This document shows, piece by piece, positions 1 through 8,417 of a DNA stretch of 64,000 nucleotides. The stretch is taken from contig NZ_JABAIT010000003.1 of NCBI RefSeq assembly GCF_012843265.1, positions 1 to 64,000 on the forward strand, written 5' to 3'. How positions within the stretch are numbered: the stretch's first letter is position 1; the number at the start of each line of letters is the position of its first letter. The position numbers and the translations under genes are program-made. The notes below the pieces were generated by a model. It was given only the letters and a program-made list of their open reading frames with translations. It had not been told where the DNA came from and made no database searches. This stretch comes from Bacillus sp. DNRA2. Its GTDB lineage: Bacteria > Bacillota > Bacilli > Bacillales > Cytobacillaceae.

Positions 1-98
1 TACACACTGTAATATAAATTGAACCGCCGTATACGGAACCGTACGTACGGTGGTGTGAGAGGGGCGAAAATAATAATCTTATTTTCCCTCTACTCGAT
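1..98 (+). mobile_element. Group II intron, 3' end only (domains V and VI)
   Basis: The sequence folds by eye into the two terminal domains of a bacterial group II intron. Domain V (23-54): a 9-bp lower helix (23-31 with 46-54, one G-U pair), a two-base bulge (44-45), a 4-bp upper helix (32-35 with 40-43) and a GAAC tetraloop. The triad at 25-27 reads CGC. Domain VI (57-95): 67-73 pairs with 79-85 and 58-63 with 86-91, leaving A92 unpaired and flanked by the G57-C93 pair. A92 is the seventh base from the proposed 3' splice site after T98, as expected for a branch-point adenosine. Bases 1-20 would be the end of domain IV. The reverse transcriptase/maturase, if present, lies left of the window. 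The intron class is not assigned with confidence; a CGC triad is known from IIC introns. Confidence 0.85.
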
Positions 99-106
99 TC
101 GTATTT

Positions 107-580
107 TTATATTAATTGTTCTTCATATCCTTTAGGGAACCAAATCAGTGGATTTTCACCGAGATCTCGGCTTGTCTCATAATGAACCGGAGCGAAATCC
201 TTCTTTTCCCAAAACTCCTTTGACTTCGCTCGAGGATTCGTTTTTATGGGTAAACCGAAACTTTTGGCATAATTGACTAATGCTGTGCCTAAGCCATGGT
301 CTTGGTAATCAGATAGAACTTCTAACTTCCAGAGCTCAAGGTAATTTTTGGGAGGGGAAAAGTATCGATTATATTTTGCATCAACCTCATATAGGCTCAT
401 TCTGGCAACTAGCAAGTCGGCTAAATAGATTCCATAAAAAGGGGAAGCGCTATCATTTTCAATGATGTTGGCTTGTAGGTCTTCTAACATTGATAATTCT
501 TGAAGACCATACTCTTTAAATTTACTAAAATCCTCTAATGTTTTGTAATTCACTCTTAATTTCTCTACTTTTACGTCCAC
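107..580 (-). CDS. ylbP: GNAT-family N-acetyltransferase (YlbP-like)
   Basis: 157 aa, close to the size of B. subtilis YlbP, which also precedes panE (ylbQ). The acetyl-CoA-binding signature of GNAT enzymes is visible as LEVLSDYQDHGLGTAL at residues 86-101, with the pyrophosphate loop DHGLGTA. The start is GTG at 580, preceded by an AGGAGG ribosome-binding site (588-593) with 7-nt spacing. The substrate is unknown. The stop codon lies only 8 nt from the proposed 3' end of the group II intron, so the native downstream sequence, including any terminator, was displaced by the insertion. Transcribed divergently from panE. Confidence 0.8.
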   Translation of the reverse strand: MDVKVEKLRVNYKTLEDFSKFKEYGLQELSMLEDLQANIIENDSASPFYGIYLADLLVARMSLYEVDAKYNRYFSPPKNYLELWKLEVLSDYQDHGLGTALVNYAKSFGLPIKTNPRAKSKEFWEKKDFAPVHYETSRDLGENPLIWFPKGYEEQLI

Positions 581-768
581 TTAGTTTCCTCCTATTTTTC
601 ATTAGTCCAAAACCTGTGAAGCAATTAGTTGATTATTACCAAAAAACATTATTTTTCTAGATAATTCTATTATATACTAAAAAGTCTAAAAATTCTGCAT
701 TTTTAAACCCAAGCGAAACCACCTAAAGCTATTTCAAATTGAATATTGTGTTTTGATAAGCATTTTTA

Positions 769-785
769 TATCCTAAGCTAGGATA
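769..785. repeat. Perfect 7-bp inverted repeat upstream of the panE-like gene
   Basis: TATCCTA at 769-775 and TAGGATA at 779-785 are exact reverse complements separated by AGC. The site lies in the roughly 300-nt region between the divergent ylbP-like and panE-like genes. It could be an operator for a dimeric regulator or a weak RNA hairpin; the sequence does not decide. I found no convincing promoter with both -35 and -10 boxes in this gap. Confidence 0.3.
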
Positions 786-879
786 ACAGGGTTTAAAAAA
801 GTTTGCAGAATCGAAATGTTCAATTTTCCATTTTGTTGATAAAATAAAAGCTATCATAGAAAAAATGGGGTTAAAATTT

Positions 880-1779
880 ATGAAGATTGGAATTATTGGT
901 GGGGGTTCAATTGGGCTGCTTTTTGCCTATTATTTAAATCAAGCTGCATCGGTGACGTTATATACAAGAACGCTTGAGCAGGCCGATAAGATTAATCGAG
1001 AAGGACTTTGCTTAAAATATCAAGATCATTTGCATCATACATACGTTTCGGGGAAAACACTTGAAAGCTGGCAGGGTCAAGAGGATTTAACGATTGTGAC
1101 GGTTAAGCAATATCAGCTAGAAGCTGTGTTTACAAAAATCCGTCAACAAACTAAACCAACAGGCCGATTACTATTTTTACAGAATGGAATGGGGCATATC
1201 AAGCATCTCAAAGCCATCACCAACTGCGAGGTATACGTAGGGTCTGTTGAGCATGGCGCTTATCGTAACAGTGAAAATATTGTCACGCACACTGGTGAGG
1301 GGGTAACCCGCTTAGCAGTAATTAATGGTGAACACTCATTTCTTGAAGAGTTTATCGATAAAATTCCGAAATCCTTTCCGTTTGTAGTGGAAGAGCATTA
1401 TTATCAAATGCTTGTAAAAAAACTGATTGTCAACGCCATCATTAATCCAATGACGGCTGTCCTCAAGGTACCAAATGGAGAATTACTATCTAATCCTTAT
1501 TATTTTAGCAGCATGAAGTGTTTGTTCAAGGAGCTAATGAGTGTTCTCGAGGTTGATGATCATGATGCGTATTTTCAGCATGTTGTGACAGTTTGTCAGA
1601 ACACAGCGGGCAATCGTTCCTCGATGCTCAAGGATATTGAAAATCACCAGCCGACTGAGATTGATGCTATATTGGGCTATATTTTAGAAGAAGCTGAAAA
1701 GAAAGCCATTCATGTTCCAATCATAGAAACCTATTATCACCTTATTAAAGGATTTAGTATCGGTAAAGGGGAGGAATAA
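880..1779 (+). CDS. panE: 2-dehydropantoate 2-reductase family protein (PanE/YlbQ-like)
   Basis: 299 aa from ATG 880. An in-frame ATG at 865 exists, but the GGGG at 867-870 is well placed as a ribosome-binding site for 880, and MKIGIIGGGSIG is the normal start of this fold. The Rossmann NADPH motif GxGxxG is at residues 7-12. QNGMG (about 101-105) and the KKL..NAIINPMTA segment (about 180-193) supply the catalytic lysine and pantoate-binding Asn of the family. The expected reaction is NADPH reduction of ketopantoate to pantoate in CoA synthesis. Several Bacillus genomes carry paralogues, so the true substrate is inferred. The next gene starts immediately after its stop codon. Confidence 0.85.
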   Translation: MKIGIIGGGSIGLLFAYYLNQAASVTLYTRTLEQADKINREGLCLKYQDHLHHTYVSGKTLESWQGQEDLTIVTVKQYQLEAVFTKIRQQTKPTGRLLFLQNGMGHIKHLKAITNCEVYVGSVEHGAYRNSENIVTHTGEGVTRLAVINGEHSFLEEFIDKIPKSFPFVVEEHYYQMLVKKLIVNAIINPMTAVLKVPNGELLSNPYYFSSMKCLFKELMSVLEVDDHDAYFQHVVTVCQNTAGNRSSMLKDIENHQPTEIDAILGYILEEAEKKAIHVPIIETYYHLIKGFSIGKGEE

Positions 1780-2160
1780 ATGTCGAGTCTTATTGCGAAT
1801 TTGATTGCTGCCATCATTACAATCCCTTTATTAGGTTATCTAATCGTGTTTTTTATTAGTAAATATGTTTTAAAAAATAATCGAAAAGCGTTTCACATGG
1901 CGATTGATTGGAGCACGGCATTTCTAATTATTGCTGTTCATCATCTAATTATGGTGATTTGGGAGCACTCATATTTATGGCTCCTCTCGATATTTATGAT
2001 TTTCGTAGCAAGTGGGTTTGTATTAGTTCATTGGAAAGTAAAGCAGGAAATATTGATTAAACCAATTTTGAAGGGCTTTTGGCGCATGAACTTTTTACTA
2101 TTTTTTATAGCCTATTTCTTTTTGCTCGTATTTGGAATCGTCCAAAGAATAAGCAGTTAA
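1780..2160 (+). CDS. DUF3397 family membrane protein
   Basis: 126 aa, begins directly after the panE-like stop codon with GAGGAATAA as overlapping ribosome-binding site, so it is translationally coupled. Four hydrophobic segments (about 5-28, 42-60, 63-85 and 100-122) predict a small four-helix integral membrane protein. The pattern and its place between panE and bshC match the uncharacterised DUF3397 family of Bacillaceae. No catalytic motif is visible and the function is unknown. Confidence 0.75.
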   Translation: MSSLIANLIAAIITIPLLGYLIVFFISKYVLKNNRKAFHMAIDWSTAFLIIAVHHLIMVIWEHSYLWLLSIFMIFVASGFVLVHWKVKQEILIKPILKGFWRMNFLLFFIAYFFLLVFGIVQRISS

Positions 2161-2215
2161 AGATGATGAAATCGTTATTAATTAGGCAAAGTTTTTTCCT
2201 TTTCTAAAATGAAAG

Positions 2216-2224
2216 TGCTATACT
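2216..2224 (+). promoter_or_regulatory. Candidate extended -10 promoter for bshC
   Basis: TGC followed by TATACT gives a TGnTATAAT-like extended -10 element 44 nt upstream of the bshC start codon. No good -35 box is seen 17 nt upstream. Plausible sigma-A promoter, motif match only. Confidence 0.4.
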
Positions 2225-2267
2225 CATTAAGGAATTACAATAGTTGACTAGAAAGGAAGTACAGTAG

Positions 2268-3902
2268 ATGGAGATGTTAAATCTCTCGCTTCCGGCCAAT
2301 AACCGGTTTGCAACAGAATATTTGGCTCAGACGCCTGATATGATGCAATTTTTTCATTACCGATATCAAAATCATTCTGATTATATAGAGCGATTAAACG
2401 AGTTAGCAGGTCGTGAGTTTAACCGTGAGAAAATAGCAGACCATATAGAATATTTTATGACCAAATATCCTACTTCTTATGCGGTGGATCATTCGCTGTC
2501 AAAGCTTCGGCAATCAAATAGCGTAGTAGTCATTGGTGGTCAGCAGGCAGGCGTCTTAACTGGTCCGCTGTATGCGGTACATAAAGTGATTTCAATTATT
2601 GCTCTCGCAAAACAAAAAGAGTCAGAGCTCGGGATACCAGTTGTTCCAATTTTCTGGATTGCGGGAGAAGACCACGACTATGCCGAGGTCAATCATATTT
2701 TTACTGAAGCGGATCAAAAAATTGAGAAAATGACCTATCCTCAATTGGTTCACGGGAAGAAAATGGTCTCTGATATAAGCCTTGATAGAGAACTTTGTGA
2801 CACTTGGGTTAAGAAAATTATTGAATCCTTTGGTGAAACAGAGTATACAAAGGCGTTACTGGATTTTACCGCTCAGGCAATTGAGCAATCAACAACATTG
2901 GTTGATTTTTTTGCCCACATTATTATGGAAATGTTTAAGGATTTTGGCTTGTTAATTATTGATTCAGGTGACATGGCGTTACGAAAATTAGAACAGGACT
3001 ATTTTCAGTCAATTATTAACAATAGTCAGGAAATTACGGATGCGGTATTGGCTCAACAGGCAATCCTCCAAACCTGTGGCTATTCCAATGCGATTGAACT
3101 GAAAGAGACAGCTGCTAATCTTTTCTATTATGATGAAGAATCTAACTCGCGCATTTTACTTGAATACCAGCCGGAGACTAAACTTTTTATTGGCAAAAAT
3201 CATTCTCTACAATTTTCCTATGCAGACTTGATTGAGTTATCAACGGAAAAACCCCATTTATTAAGCAATAACGTGGTGACGCGCCCGTTGACCCAGGAGT
3301 GGTTGTTTCCGACGCTTGCCTTCATTGCTGGCCCAGGCGAAATCGCTTATTGGAGTGAATTGAAGCAAGCTTTTGAATTATTTCAAATAAAGCTTCCACC
3401 AATAGTACCGAGACTAAATATAACTTTATTAGAACGCCCTATTGAAACTGATATTGCTGAGTTGGGACTATCACTTGAGGCAGTATTAAAGGAAGGAATT
3501 AGCGCACCCAAAGAGGAGTTTCTTCATTCAGTAAAGGATCCTGAACTCGAGCAGCTTTTCTTAAAATTAAACAAAGAGTTTTCGGAGCAGTACGAAGTTA
3601 TTATCGAGAAAATCGAGGAAATCGATCGAGGCTTGAACACATTAATCAAGAAAAATGAACAGTTGATCCAAAAGCAAATTAGGTTTTTGGAGGATAAGGT
3701 TCATGAGTCGATTTATCAAAAACACATGGTGACTTTAAGAAAGCTTGATCGCATCGGCAATGCCCTCAGACCAAACGGAGCACCACAGGAACGAATCCTT
3801 AATCCGTATTATTTTCTAAATAAATACGGATTTGAATTCATCAAGCAGTTGGTGATGCTAGATTATCAATTTGATGGTACACATAAGGTTGTTAAATTAT
3901 AA
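2268..3902 (+). CDS. bshC: Bacillithiol synthase BshC (cysteine-adding enzyme)
   Basis: 544 aa against 539 in B. subtilis. BshC is assigned the last step of bacillithiol synthesis, adding cysteine to GlcN-malate. Strong family signatures are VVIGGQQAGVLTGPLYAVHK (about 85-105), IPIFWIAGEDHDYAEVNH and the LAFIAGPGEIAYWSELKQAF block. A C-terminal coiled coil spans about 436-480, and the C-terminus ends in HKVVKL as in the family. The ribosome-binding site AAGGAAG precedes ATG 2268; an in-frame ATG at 2274 is an alternative. Its presence marks an organism that uses bacillithiol as its low-molecular-weight thiol. A terminator follows directly. Confidence 0.95.
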   Translation: MEMLNLSLPANNRFATEYLAQTPDMMQFFHYRYQNHSDYIERLNELAGREFNREKIADHIEYFMTKYPTSYAVDHSLSKLRQSNSVVVIGGQQAGVLTGPLYAVHKVISIIALAKQKESELGIPVVPIFWIAGEDHDYAEVNHIFTEADQKIEKMTYPQLVHGKKMVSDISLDRELCDTWVKKIIESFGETEYTKALLDFTAQAIEQSTTLVDFFAHIIMEMFKDFGLLIIDSGDMALRKLEQDYFQSIINNSQEITDAVLAQQAILQTCGYSNAIELKETAANLFYYDEESNSRILLEYQPETKLFIGKNHSLQFSYADLIELSTEKPHLLSNNVVTRPLTQEWLFPTLAFIAGPGEIAYWSELKQAFELFQIKLPPIVPRLNITLLERPIETDIAELGLSLEAVLKEGISAPKEEFLHSVKDPELEQLFLKLNKEFSEQYEVIIEKIEEIDRGLNTLIKKNEQLIQKQIRFLEDKVHESIYQKHMVTLRKLDRIGNALRPNGAPQERILNPYYFLNKYGFEFIKQLVMLDYQFDGTHKVVKL

Positions 3903-3903
3903 A

Positions 3904-3946
3904 GACGAGGGACTAATTCATCGAGAGTTAGTCTCTTTGTTTTTGT
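3904..3946 (+). terminator. Rho-independent terminator after bshC
   Basis: GAGGGACTAA (3907-3916) pairs with TTAGTCTCT (3928-3936) around an 11-nt loop, followed by TTGTTTTTG. It separates bshC from the dcw cluster. Confidence 0.75.
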
Positions 3947-4085
3947 GCGGGTTATTTTTGTTAAAAATCGACAATTTTATGACGGTGGAATGTAGGAATG
4001 AAGGCTCATCATTGTGAAGAAACACGGTTTACAGAAAAACTTGGATTTTTTTGAACTTTTATGAAGAAAGACCTATGTCAAAATC

Positions 4086-4107
4086 CCTGAAAAAATCAGG
4101 CTTTTTT
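4086..4107 (+). terminator. Weak terminator-like hairpin ahead of mraZ
   Basis: CCTGA, a five-A loop and TCAGG are followed at once by CTTTTTT. The stem is only 5 bp, so termination would be inefficient. It lies in the 362-nt bshC-mraZ gap and could be an attenuator in the mraZ leader or coincidence. Confidence 0.3.
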
Positions 4108-4208
4108 CAAGATGAGAAATTATTGTCGCAAGAAAACAATGAAAACACAGTGGAAAAAGCAGTTGTATTAGCAGGGATTCAGTATCGATTAGAGAATACT
4201 AAAAATAT

Positions 4209-4262
4209 GTGGAGAAAAGTGGGGGGATGTGGTAAATTTAGAAAGGAAAGTGGGGGTAGTGG
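4209..4262 (+). promoter_or_regulatory. Array of GTGG boxes, probable MraZ operator
   Basis: GTGG occurs at 4209, 4219 and 4229 at an exact 10-nt period, then at 4250 and 4259 just before the mraZ start codon (4265). MraZ is known to autorepress the dcw operon by binding short GTG(G)-containing direct repeats in phase with the DNA helix, so this array is the likely operator. The last boxes overlap the mraZ ribosome-binding region. No clear sigma-A promoter is seen beside them. Confidence 0.65.
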
Positions 4263-4264
4263 AT

Positions 4265-4696
4265 ATGTTCATGGGTGAGTATCATCATAACGTTGATAAT
4301 AAAGGTCGATTAATCGTCCCTGCTAAGTTCCGTGATGACCTTGGTGAGACTTTTATTTTAACACGCGGACTGGATCAATGTTTGTTTGGATACCCACTTT
4401 CTGAATGGAAACTACTGGAGGAAAAGCTTAAAGGGCTTCCACTCACTAAAAAGGATGCTCGTGCTTTTACTCGATTTTTCTTTTCTGGTGCCACAGAATG
4501 TGAACTGGATAAAACAGGCAGGATTAATATTTCCGCCCCATTGCTTCAATATGCAAACTTAGAAAAAGAATGTGTGGTTCTTGGCGTTTCTAGTCGAATT
4601 GAAATTTGGAGCAAGGCAATTTGGGAAGAATATTTCTTAAAGTCCGAGGAATCCTTTGCAGACATTGCGGAGAATATGATCGGGTTTGATATTTAG
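4265..4696 (+). CDS. mraZ: Transcriptional regulator and division/cell wall cluster protein MraZ
   Basis: 143 aa from ATG 4265, identical in length to B. subtilis MraZ. A longer frame opens at 4229, but the family starts [16 protein letters not shown] and GGGGG sits correctly upstream. Two AbrB-like swapped-hairpin domains are visible (about 5-47 and 76-119), each with the family's D.KGR / DKTGRI motif. It forms ring oligomers that bind tandem boxes upstream of its own gene and repress the dcw operon. First gene of the cluster; rsmH follows after 40 nt. Confidence 0.95.
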   Translation: MFMGEYHHNVDNKGRLIVPAKFRDDLGETFILTRGLDQCLFGYPLSEWKLLEEKLKGLPLTKKDARAFTRFFFSGATECELDKTGRINISAPLLQYANLEKECVVLGVSSRIEIWSKAIWEEYFLKSEESFADIAENMIGFDI

Positions 4697-4736
4697 CCTC
4701 TCCGACGAGAATGATTAGAAAGGTGGAAGAAACACC

Positions 4737-5672
4737 ATGTTCGAACACACAACAGTGTTGCTGCATGAAGCAGTTGATGGATTAAACATACAACCAGATG
4801 GAGTTTACGTTGATTGTACATTGGGAGGAGCAGGTCACAGTGAGCTTATTCTTTCAAAGCTTTCAAGTGAGGGTAGATTATATGCCTTTGACCAAGACGA
4901 AACTGCAATCGCCCATGCCAAGGAAAAATTGGCACAGTACCAATCTAACCTAACCATTATTAAAAGTAATTTTTCCAACCTCAAAGAAGAGTTATTGGCC
5001 TATGGAGTACATCATGTTGATGGAGTTTTATATGATTTAGGAGTATCGTCCCCACAATTAGACACTCCTGAACGTGGCTTTAGCTATCACCATGATGCCC
5101 CTTTAGACATGCGAATGGACAAACAATCCAACGTTTCAGCCTATGATGTTGTCAATTCATGGCGTTATGAAGATTTAGTCCGCATTTTCTTCCAGTATGG
5201 TGAGGAAAAATTTTCAAAACAAATTGCTCGAAAAATAGAAGCAGCACGTGAAGTGAAGCCAATTGAGACAACTTTTGAATTGGTCGAGCTCATTAAAGAA
5301 GCAATTCCTGCACCGGCAAGGAGAAAAGGTGGACACCCCGCAAAAAGAATTTTCCAAGCAATTCGAATTGCTGTAAATGATGAATTGGGTGTATTTGAGA
5401 AATCTTTACAGGATGCGATTTCACTGTTAAACCCTGGTGGTCGTATAAGCGTCATTACCTTCCATTCTTTAGAGGATCGGATTTGTAAGGTTACTTTTAA
5501 AAAGGCTAGTGAACTGCCGCAATTACCGCCTGGTTTGCCGATGATTCCTAAAGAATATGAACCGGAGTTAAAGCTTATTACTAGAAAGCCGGTAGTGCCA
5601 TCGGATGCTGAACTTGAAGCAAATAACCGGGCTAGGTCTGCCAAATTACGTGTTGCTGAGAAAAATAAATAA
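4737..5672 (+). CDS. rsmH: 16S rRNA (cytosine1402-N4)-methyltransferase RsmH (MraW)
   Basis: 311 aa, the usual length. It methylates N4 of C1402 in the ribosomal P site using S-adenosylmethionine. The SAM-binding motif DCTLGGAGH is at 26-34, followed by FDQDE and the conserved [11 protein letters not shown] segment and the helical insertion with [18 protein letters not shown]. The C-terminal [14 protein letters not shown] motif is complete. The ribosome-binding site AAAGGTGG lies upstream of ATG 4737. It sits between mraZ and ftsL as in nearly all Firmicutes. Confidence 0.97.
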   Translation: MFEHTTVLLHEAVDGLNIQPDGVYVDCTLGGAGHSELILSKLSSEGRLYAFDQDETAIAHAKEKLAQYQSNLTIIKSNFSNLKEELLAYGVHHVDGVLYDLGVSSPQLDTPERGFSYHHDAPLDMRMDKQSNVSAYDVVNSWRYEDLVRIFFQYGEEKFSKQIARKIEAAREVKPIETTFELVELIKEAIPAPARRKGGHPAKRIFQAIRIAVNDELGVFEKSLQDAISLLNPGGRISVITFHSLEDRICKVTFKKASELPQLPPGLPMIPKEYEPELKLITRKPVVPSDAELEANNRARSAKLRVAEKNK

Positions 5673-5699
5673 GAAAACAATATTTCGGGAGGGAAGTAA

Positions 5700-6053
5700 A
5701 TGAGTAACTTAGCCAAAAAGCTGCAGCAGGACATACAAAAGCGGGAAATACAACAAACGAAAACAGCGGTTGAGAGAAAAGTACTGTTTTCCCCTGGAGA
5801 AAAAATATTAGCTTTGCTGTTTGGAGCCTGTATTTGCATTGGTTCTGTTCAGATTGTATCGAACGCAGCAGAAATCTATAAAGTAAACAAGGGAATTCAA
5901 GATGTTGAGGCACAAATTCAAGAACAGCAAAAAGTTAATGGTGATTTAACTGTTCAGGTTGCAGAATTAAGCACATATGAGCGGATTTGGTCTATTGCTA
6001 CAAAGGAGCTCGGCCTACAATTAAACGACAATGTTAAGGTTGTGCAAGAATAA
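5700..6053 (+). CDS. ftsL: Cell division protein FtsL
   Basis: 117 aa bitopic membrane protein. A basic cytoplasmic N-terminus (1-35) is followed by one transmembrane segment (about 36-56) and a short extracellular coiled coil (about 60-95) that pairs with DivIC in the divisome and recruits PBP2B. The sequence is poorly conserved in general; position and topology decide the assignment. GGGAGGGAAG precedes ATG 5700. The stop codon overlaps the pbpB start codon by one base (TAATG), showing coupled translation. Confidence 0.9.
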   Translation: MSNLAKKLQQDIQKREIQQTKTAVERKVLFSPGEKILALLFGACICIGSVQIVSNAAEIYKVNKGIQDVEAQIQEQQKVNGDLTVQVAELSTYERIWSIATKELGLQLNDNVKVVQE

Positions 6054-8275
6054 TGATTAAGAAACAACCCAATATGAATCGGGGAGCAGCGATATTATTT
6101 GTAATATTCAGCCTGCTCTTTTTTGTCTTAATTACCCATTACATCACTATTCAAGTTTCTGGTGAAGCAAAGGGTGAATCATTAGCCGCAAAAGCACAGC
6201 AAAAATATACGAAGGAAAGAGTTATCGAGGCTTCAAGAGGAACGATTTTTGACCGTAATGAAGAAGCGATTGCCAAAGATACAACCTCTTATACAGTGAT
6301 TGCAATATTAGATAAGAAGATGACGACCGACCCCGATAAACCAAAGCATGTTGTTGACAAGGAAATGACTGCTGAAAAGCTGGCGAAAATTCTTCCAATT
6401 AGTAAGTCGGAGATTTTGGAAGCACTAAGCCAAAAGGGAAGGTTCCAGGTCGAATTTGGTATGGCAGGGCGCGATATTTCCCATCAAATGAAAACGGAAA
6501 TTGAAGCAATGAAGCTTCCAGGGATTACTTTTATTCGTGATAAGAAAAGGTTTTATCCAAATGGGGTATTTGCTTCCCACTTAGTTGGGTTTGTTGAGAA
6601 AAAGGAAAATAAAGATGGAACAAATAAAACAGTAGGGGCCCTAGGAATCGAAAGTTCGTTAAATGATGTATTAACTGGGAAGAATGGATCAGTAAAATAT
6701 GATAGTGATCTTTGGGGCTACCTTCTACCTGATGGGGAGGAAAAAGTCGTCCCGGCGCAAAATGGGGATGATATCTATTTAACGATTGATAAAAAAATTC
6801 AAACGTTTTTAGAGGATGCACTGAATAAGGTTGCCGAAGAATACAAGCCGAAAAAAATCATTGCTGTGGTGGCTGACCCAAAAACGGGTGAAATATTGGC
6901 GATGGGTCAACGGCCTACCTTCCATCCAAAAACAAGAGAAGGTATTGAGAAAAGCTGGCATAATGAGGCAATTGAAAATTCGTTTGAACCGGGTTCTACC
7001 ATGAAAATTTTCACCTTGGCAGCAGCCGTTGAAGAAGGCGTATTTAACCCGAATGAATACTATCAATCTGGTTCCTACCGAGTCACACCAAATTCAAAAG
7101 CGATTCGTGACCATAACGGAAGCGGATGGGGAACGATTTCATTTCTTGAAGGGGTTCAGCGTTCTTCCAATGTTGCATTCGCGAGAATTGCCAACGAGAA
7201 GCTTGGTTTTGATAGGTATCGAGAATATTTAACGAAATTCGGATTTGAACAACCGACCGGGATTGATTTGCCAAATGAAACATCAGGGAAAATTGTTTAC
7301 CAATATCCAATTGATAAAATTACGACTGCATTTGGACAAGGTACGGCAATCACACCAATCCAGCAAGTCCAAGCTGCAACGGCAGTGGCAAACGGTGGAA
7401 AAATGATGCAGCCTTATGTGGTTAGTAAAATCGTCGATCCCAATACTGGTAAGGTTATTAAAAGTGGCCAACCAAAAGTGGCGGGCACGCCAATTTCTGC
7501 GGAAACGGCCAAAGAGGTTCGAGACATTTTAGAAACGGTTATTACTTCCCCGAAGGGAACAGGAAACCGTTATAAAATTGATGGATATGATGTTGTTGGT
7601 AAGACAGGAACGGCGCAAATTCCGGGAGCAAAGGGTTATTTAACTGGAGCGTCCAACTATATTTTTTCATTCCTTGGTATGGCACCAAAGGATGATCCGA
7701 AACTAATCGTATATGTAGCGGTGCAACAGCCTGAATTAGAGAGCTATTTTGATGGTTCGATTCCTGTTTCAATGATTTTTAATTCAGTGATGAAAAATAG
7801 CTTGCAATATTTAAATATAAAGCCTGCAACAATGGAAAAGGCTGAAACGAACAACATGCCAGATTTAACGGCTTCATCGCTTGACAAGGCGCTTGCTGAA
7901 ATAAGTAAAAAGGGTCTAGAAGCTGTCGTAATCGGCGATGGTGATCTGATTCTTGAGCAATATCCGGCTAAAAATACAGCAATTCTCGAAGGGGAAAAAG
8001 TGATCTTAAAAACGGACGGTTCTCTAGTCATCCCTGATTTATCCGGCTGGTCTCGCCGCGAAGCGATGACTTTGGCTAAAATGGCTGATTTAAAACTCAC
8101 CGTTACTGGTAATGGGTATGTCGTCGGGCAAAATATTGCCCAGGGAACTCAGGTCGAAAAAGACAGCTATTTAATCATCGAGTGCAAAACGCCAGCTGAG
8201 ATACAGAAGGAAACGGAAGAGAAACAGAACGAAGAAAATAATCCGAAACAAGGCGAGGAAGAGGTTCATGATTGA
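6053..8275 (+). CDS. pbpB: Septal transpeptidase PBP2B (class B penicillin-binding protein)
   Basis: 740 aa. It crosslinks septal peptidoglycan as partner of FtsW. One N-terminal membrane anchor (about 12-34), a dimerisation domain with the ASRGTIFDRN motif near 62, then the transpeptidase domain with active-site Ser315 in STMK, SSN at 371-373 and KTG at 517-519. Two C-terminal PASTA repeats (about 600-665 and 665-725), typical of Gram-positive division PBPs, and an acidic tail. All catalytic motifs are intact. The start overlaps the ftsL stop by one base. An 11-bp hairpin covers its own stop codon. Confidence 0.95.
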   Translation: MIKKQPNMNRGAAILFVIFSLLFFVLITHYITIQVSGEAKGESLAAKAQQKYTKERVIEASRGTIFDRNEEAIAKDTTSYTVIAILDKKMTTDPDKPKHVVDKEMTAEKLAKILPISKSEILEALSQKGRFQVEFGMAGRDISHQMKTEIEAMKLPGITFIRDKKRFYPNGVFASHLVGFVEKKENKDGTNKTVGALGIESSLNDVLTGKNGSVKYDSDLWGYLLPDGEEKVVPAQNGDDIYLTIDKKIQTFLEDALNKVAEEYKPKKIIAVVADPKTGEILAMGQRPTFHPKTREGIEKSWHNEAIENSFEPGSTMKIFTLAAAVEEGVFNPNEYYQSGSYRVTPNSKAIRDHNGSGWGTISFLEGVQRSSNVAFARIANEKLGFDRYREYLTKFGFEQPTGIDLPNETSGKIVYQYPIDKITTAFGQGTAITPIQQVQAATAVANGGKMMQPYVVSKIVDPNTGKVIKSGQPKVAGTPISAETAKEVRDILETVITSPKGTGNRYKIDGYDVVGKTGTAQIPGAKGYLTGASNYIFSFLGMAPKDDPKLIVYVAVQQPELESYFDGSIPVSMIFNSVMKNSLQYLNIKPATMEKAETNNMPDLTASSLDKALAEISKKGLEAVVIGDGDLILEQYPAKNTAILEGEKVILKTDGSLVIPDLSGWSRREAMTLAKMADLKLTVTGNGYVVGQNIAQGTQVEKDSYLIIECKTPAEIQKETEEKQNEENNPKQGEEEVHD

Positions 8276-8292
8276 ACCTCTTCGTTCTATTT
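8258..8292 (+). terminator. Hairpin spanning the pbpB stop codon
   Basis: GAAGAGGTTCA (8258-8268), loop TGAT and TGAACCTCTTC (8273-8283) form a perfect 11-bp stem, followed by GTTCTATTT, a poor U-tract. The pbpB stop codon TGA is the first three bases of the 3' arm. Probably a partial terminator or mRNA-stabilising hairpin between the division gene pbpB and the sporulation gene spoVD. Confidence 0.5.
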
Positions 8293-8417
8293 AAAAGGGT
8301 ACAAGCATATAAATGAACGGAGCTTAGTTGAAATGGACAAATTCTCCAATCAGAAAGCGGTAGATTCTTTGGTTAGAGATGAAGTCTGATAGTAGGAGAA
8401 AGGAGTTTCGTTCATAC

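Noticed and set aside
4051-4278. 75-codon open frame ahead of and overlapping mraZ
   Set aside because: TTG start without a ribosome-binding site, overlaps the GTGG operator boxes and the first codons of mraZ, and the peptide resembles nothing. The repeats alone explain its Gly/Ser-rich end.
5165-5839. 224-codon minus-strand frame antisense to rsmH and ftsL
   Set aside because: It mirrors well-conserved coding sequence, has no ribosome-binding site and has a composition typical of an antisense shadow.
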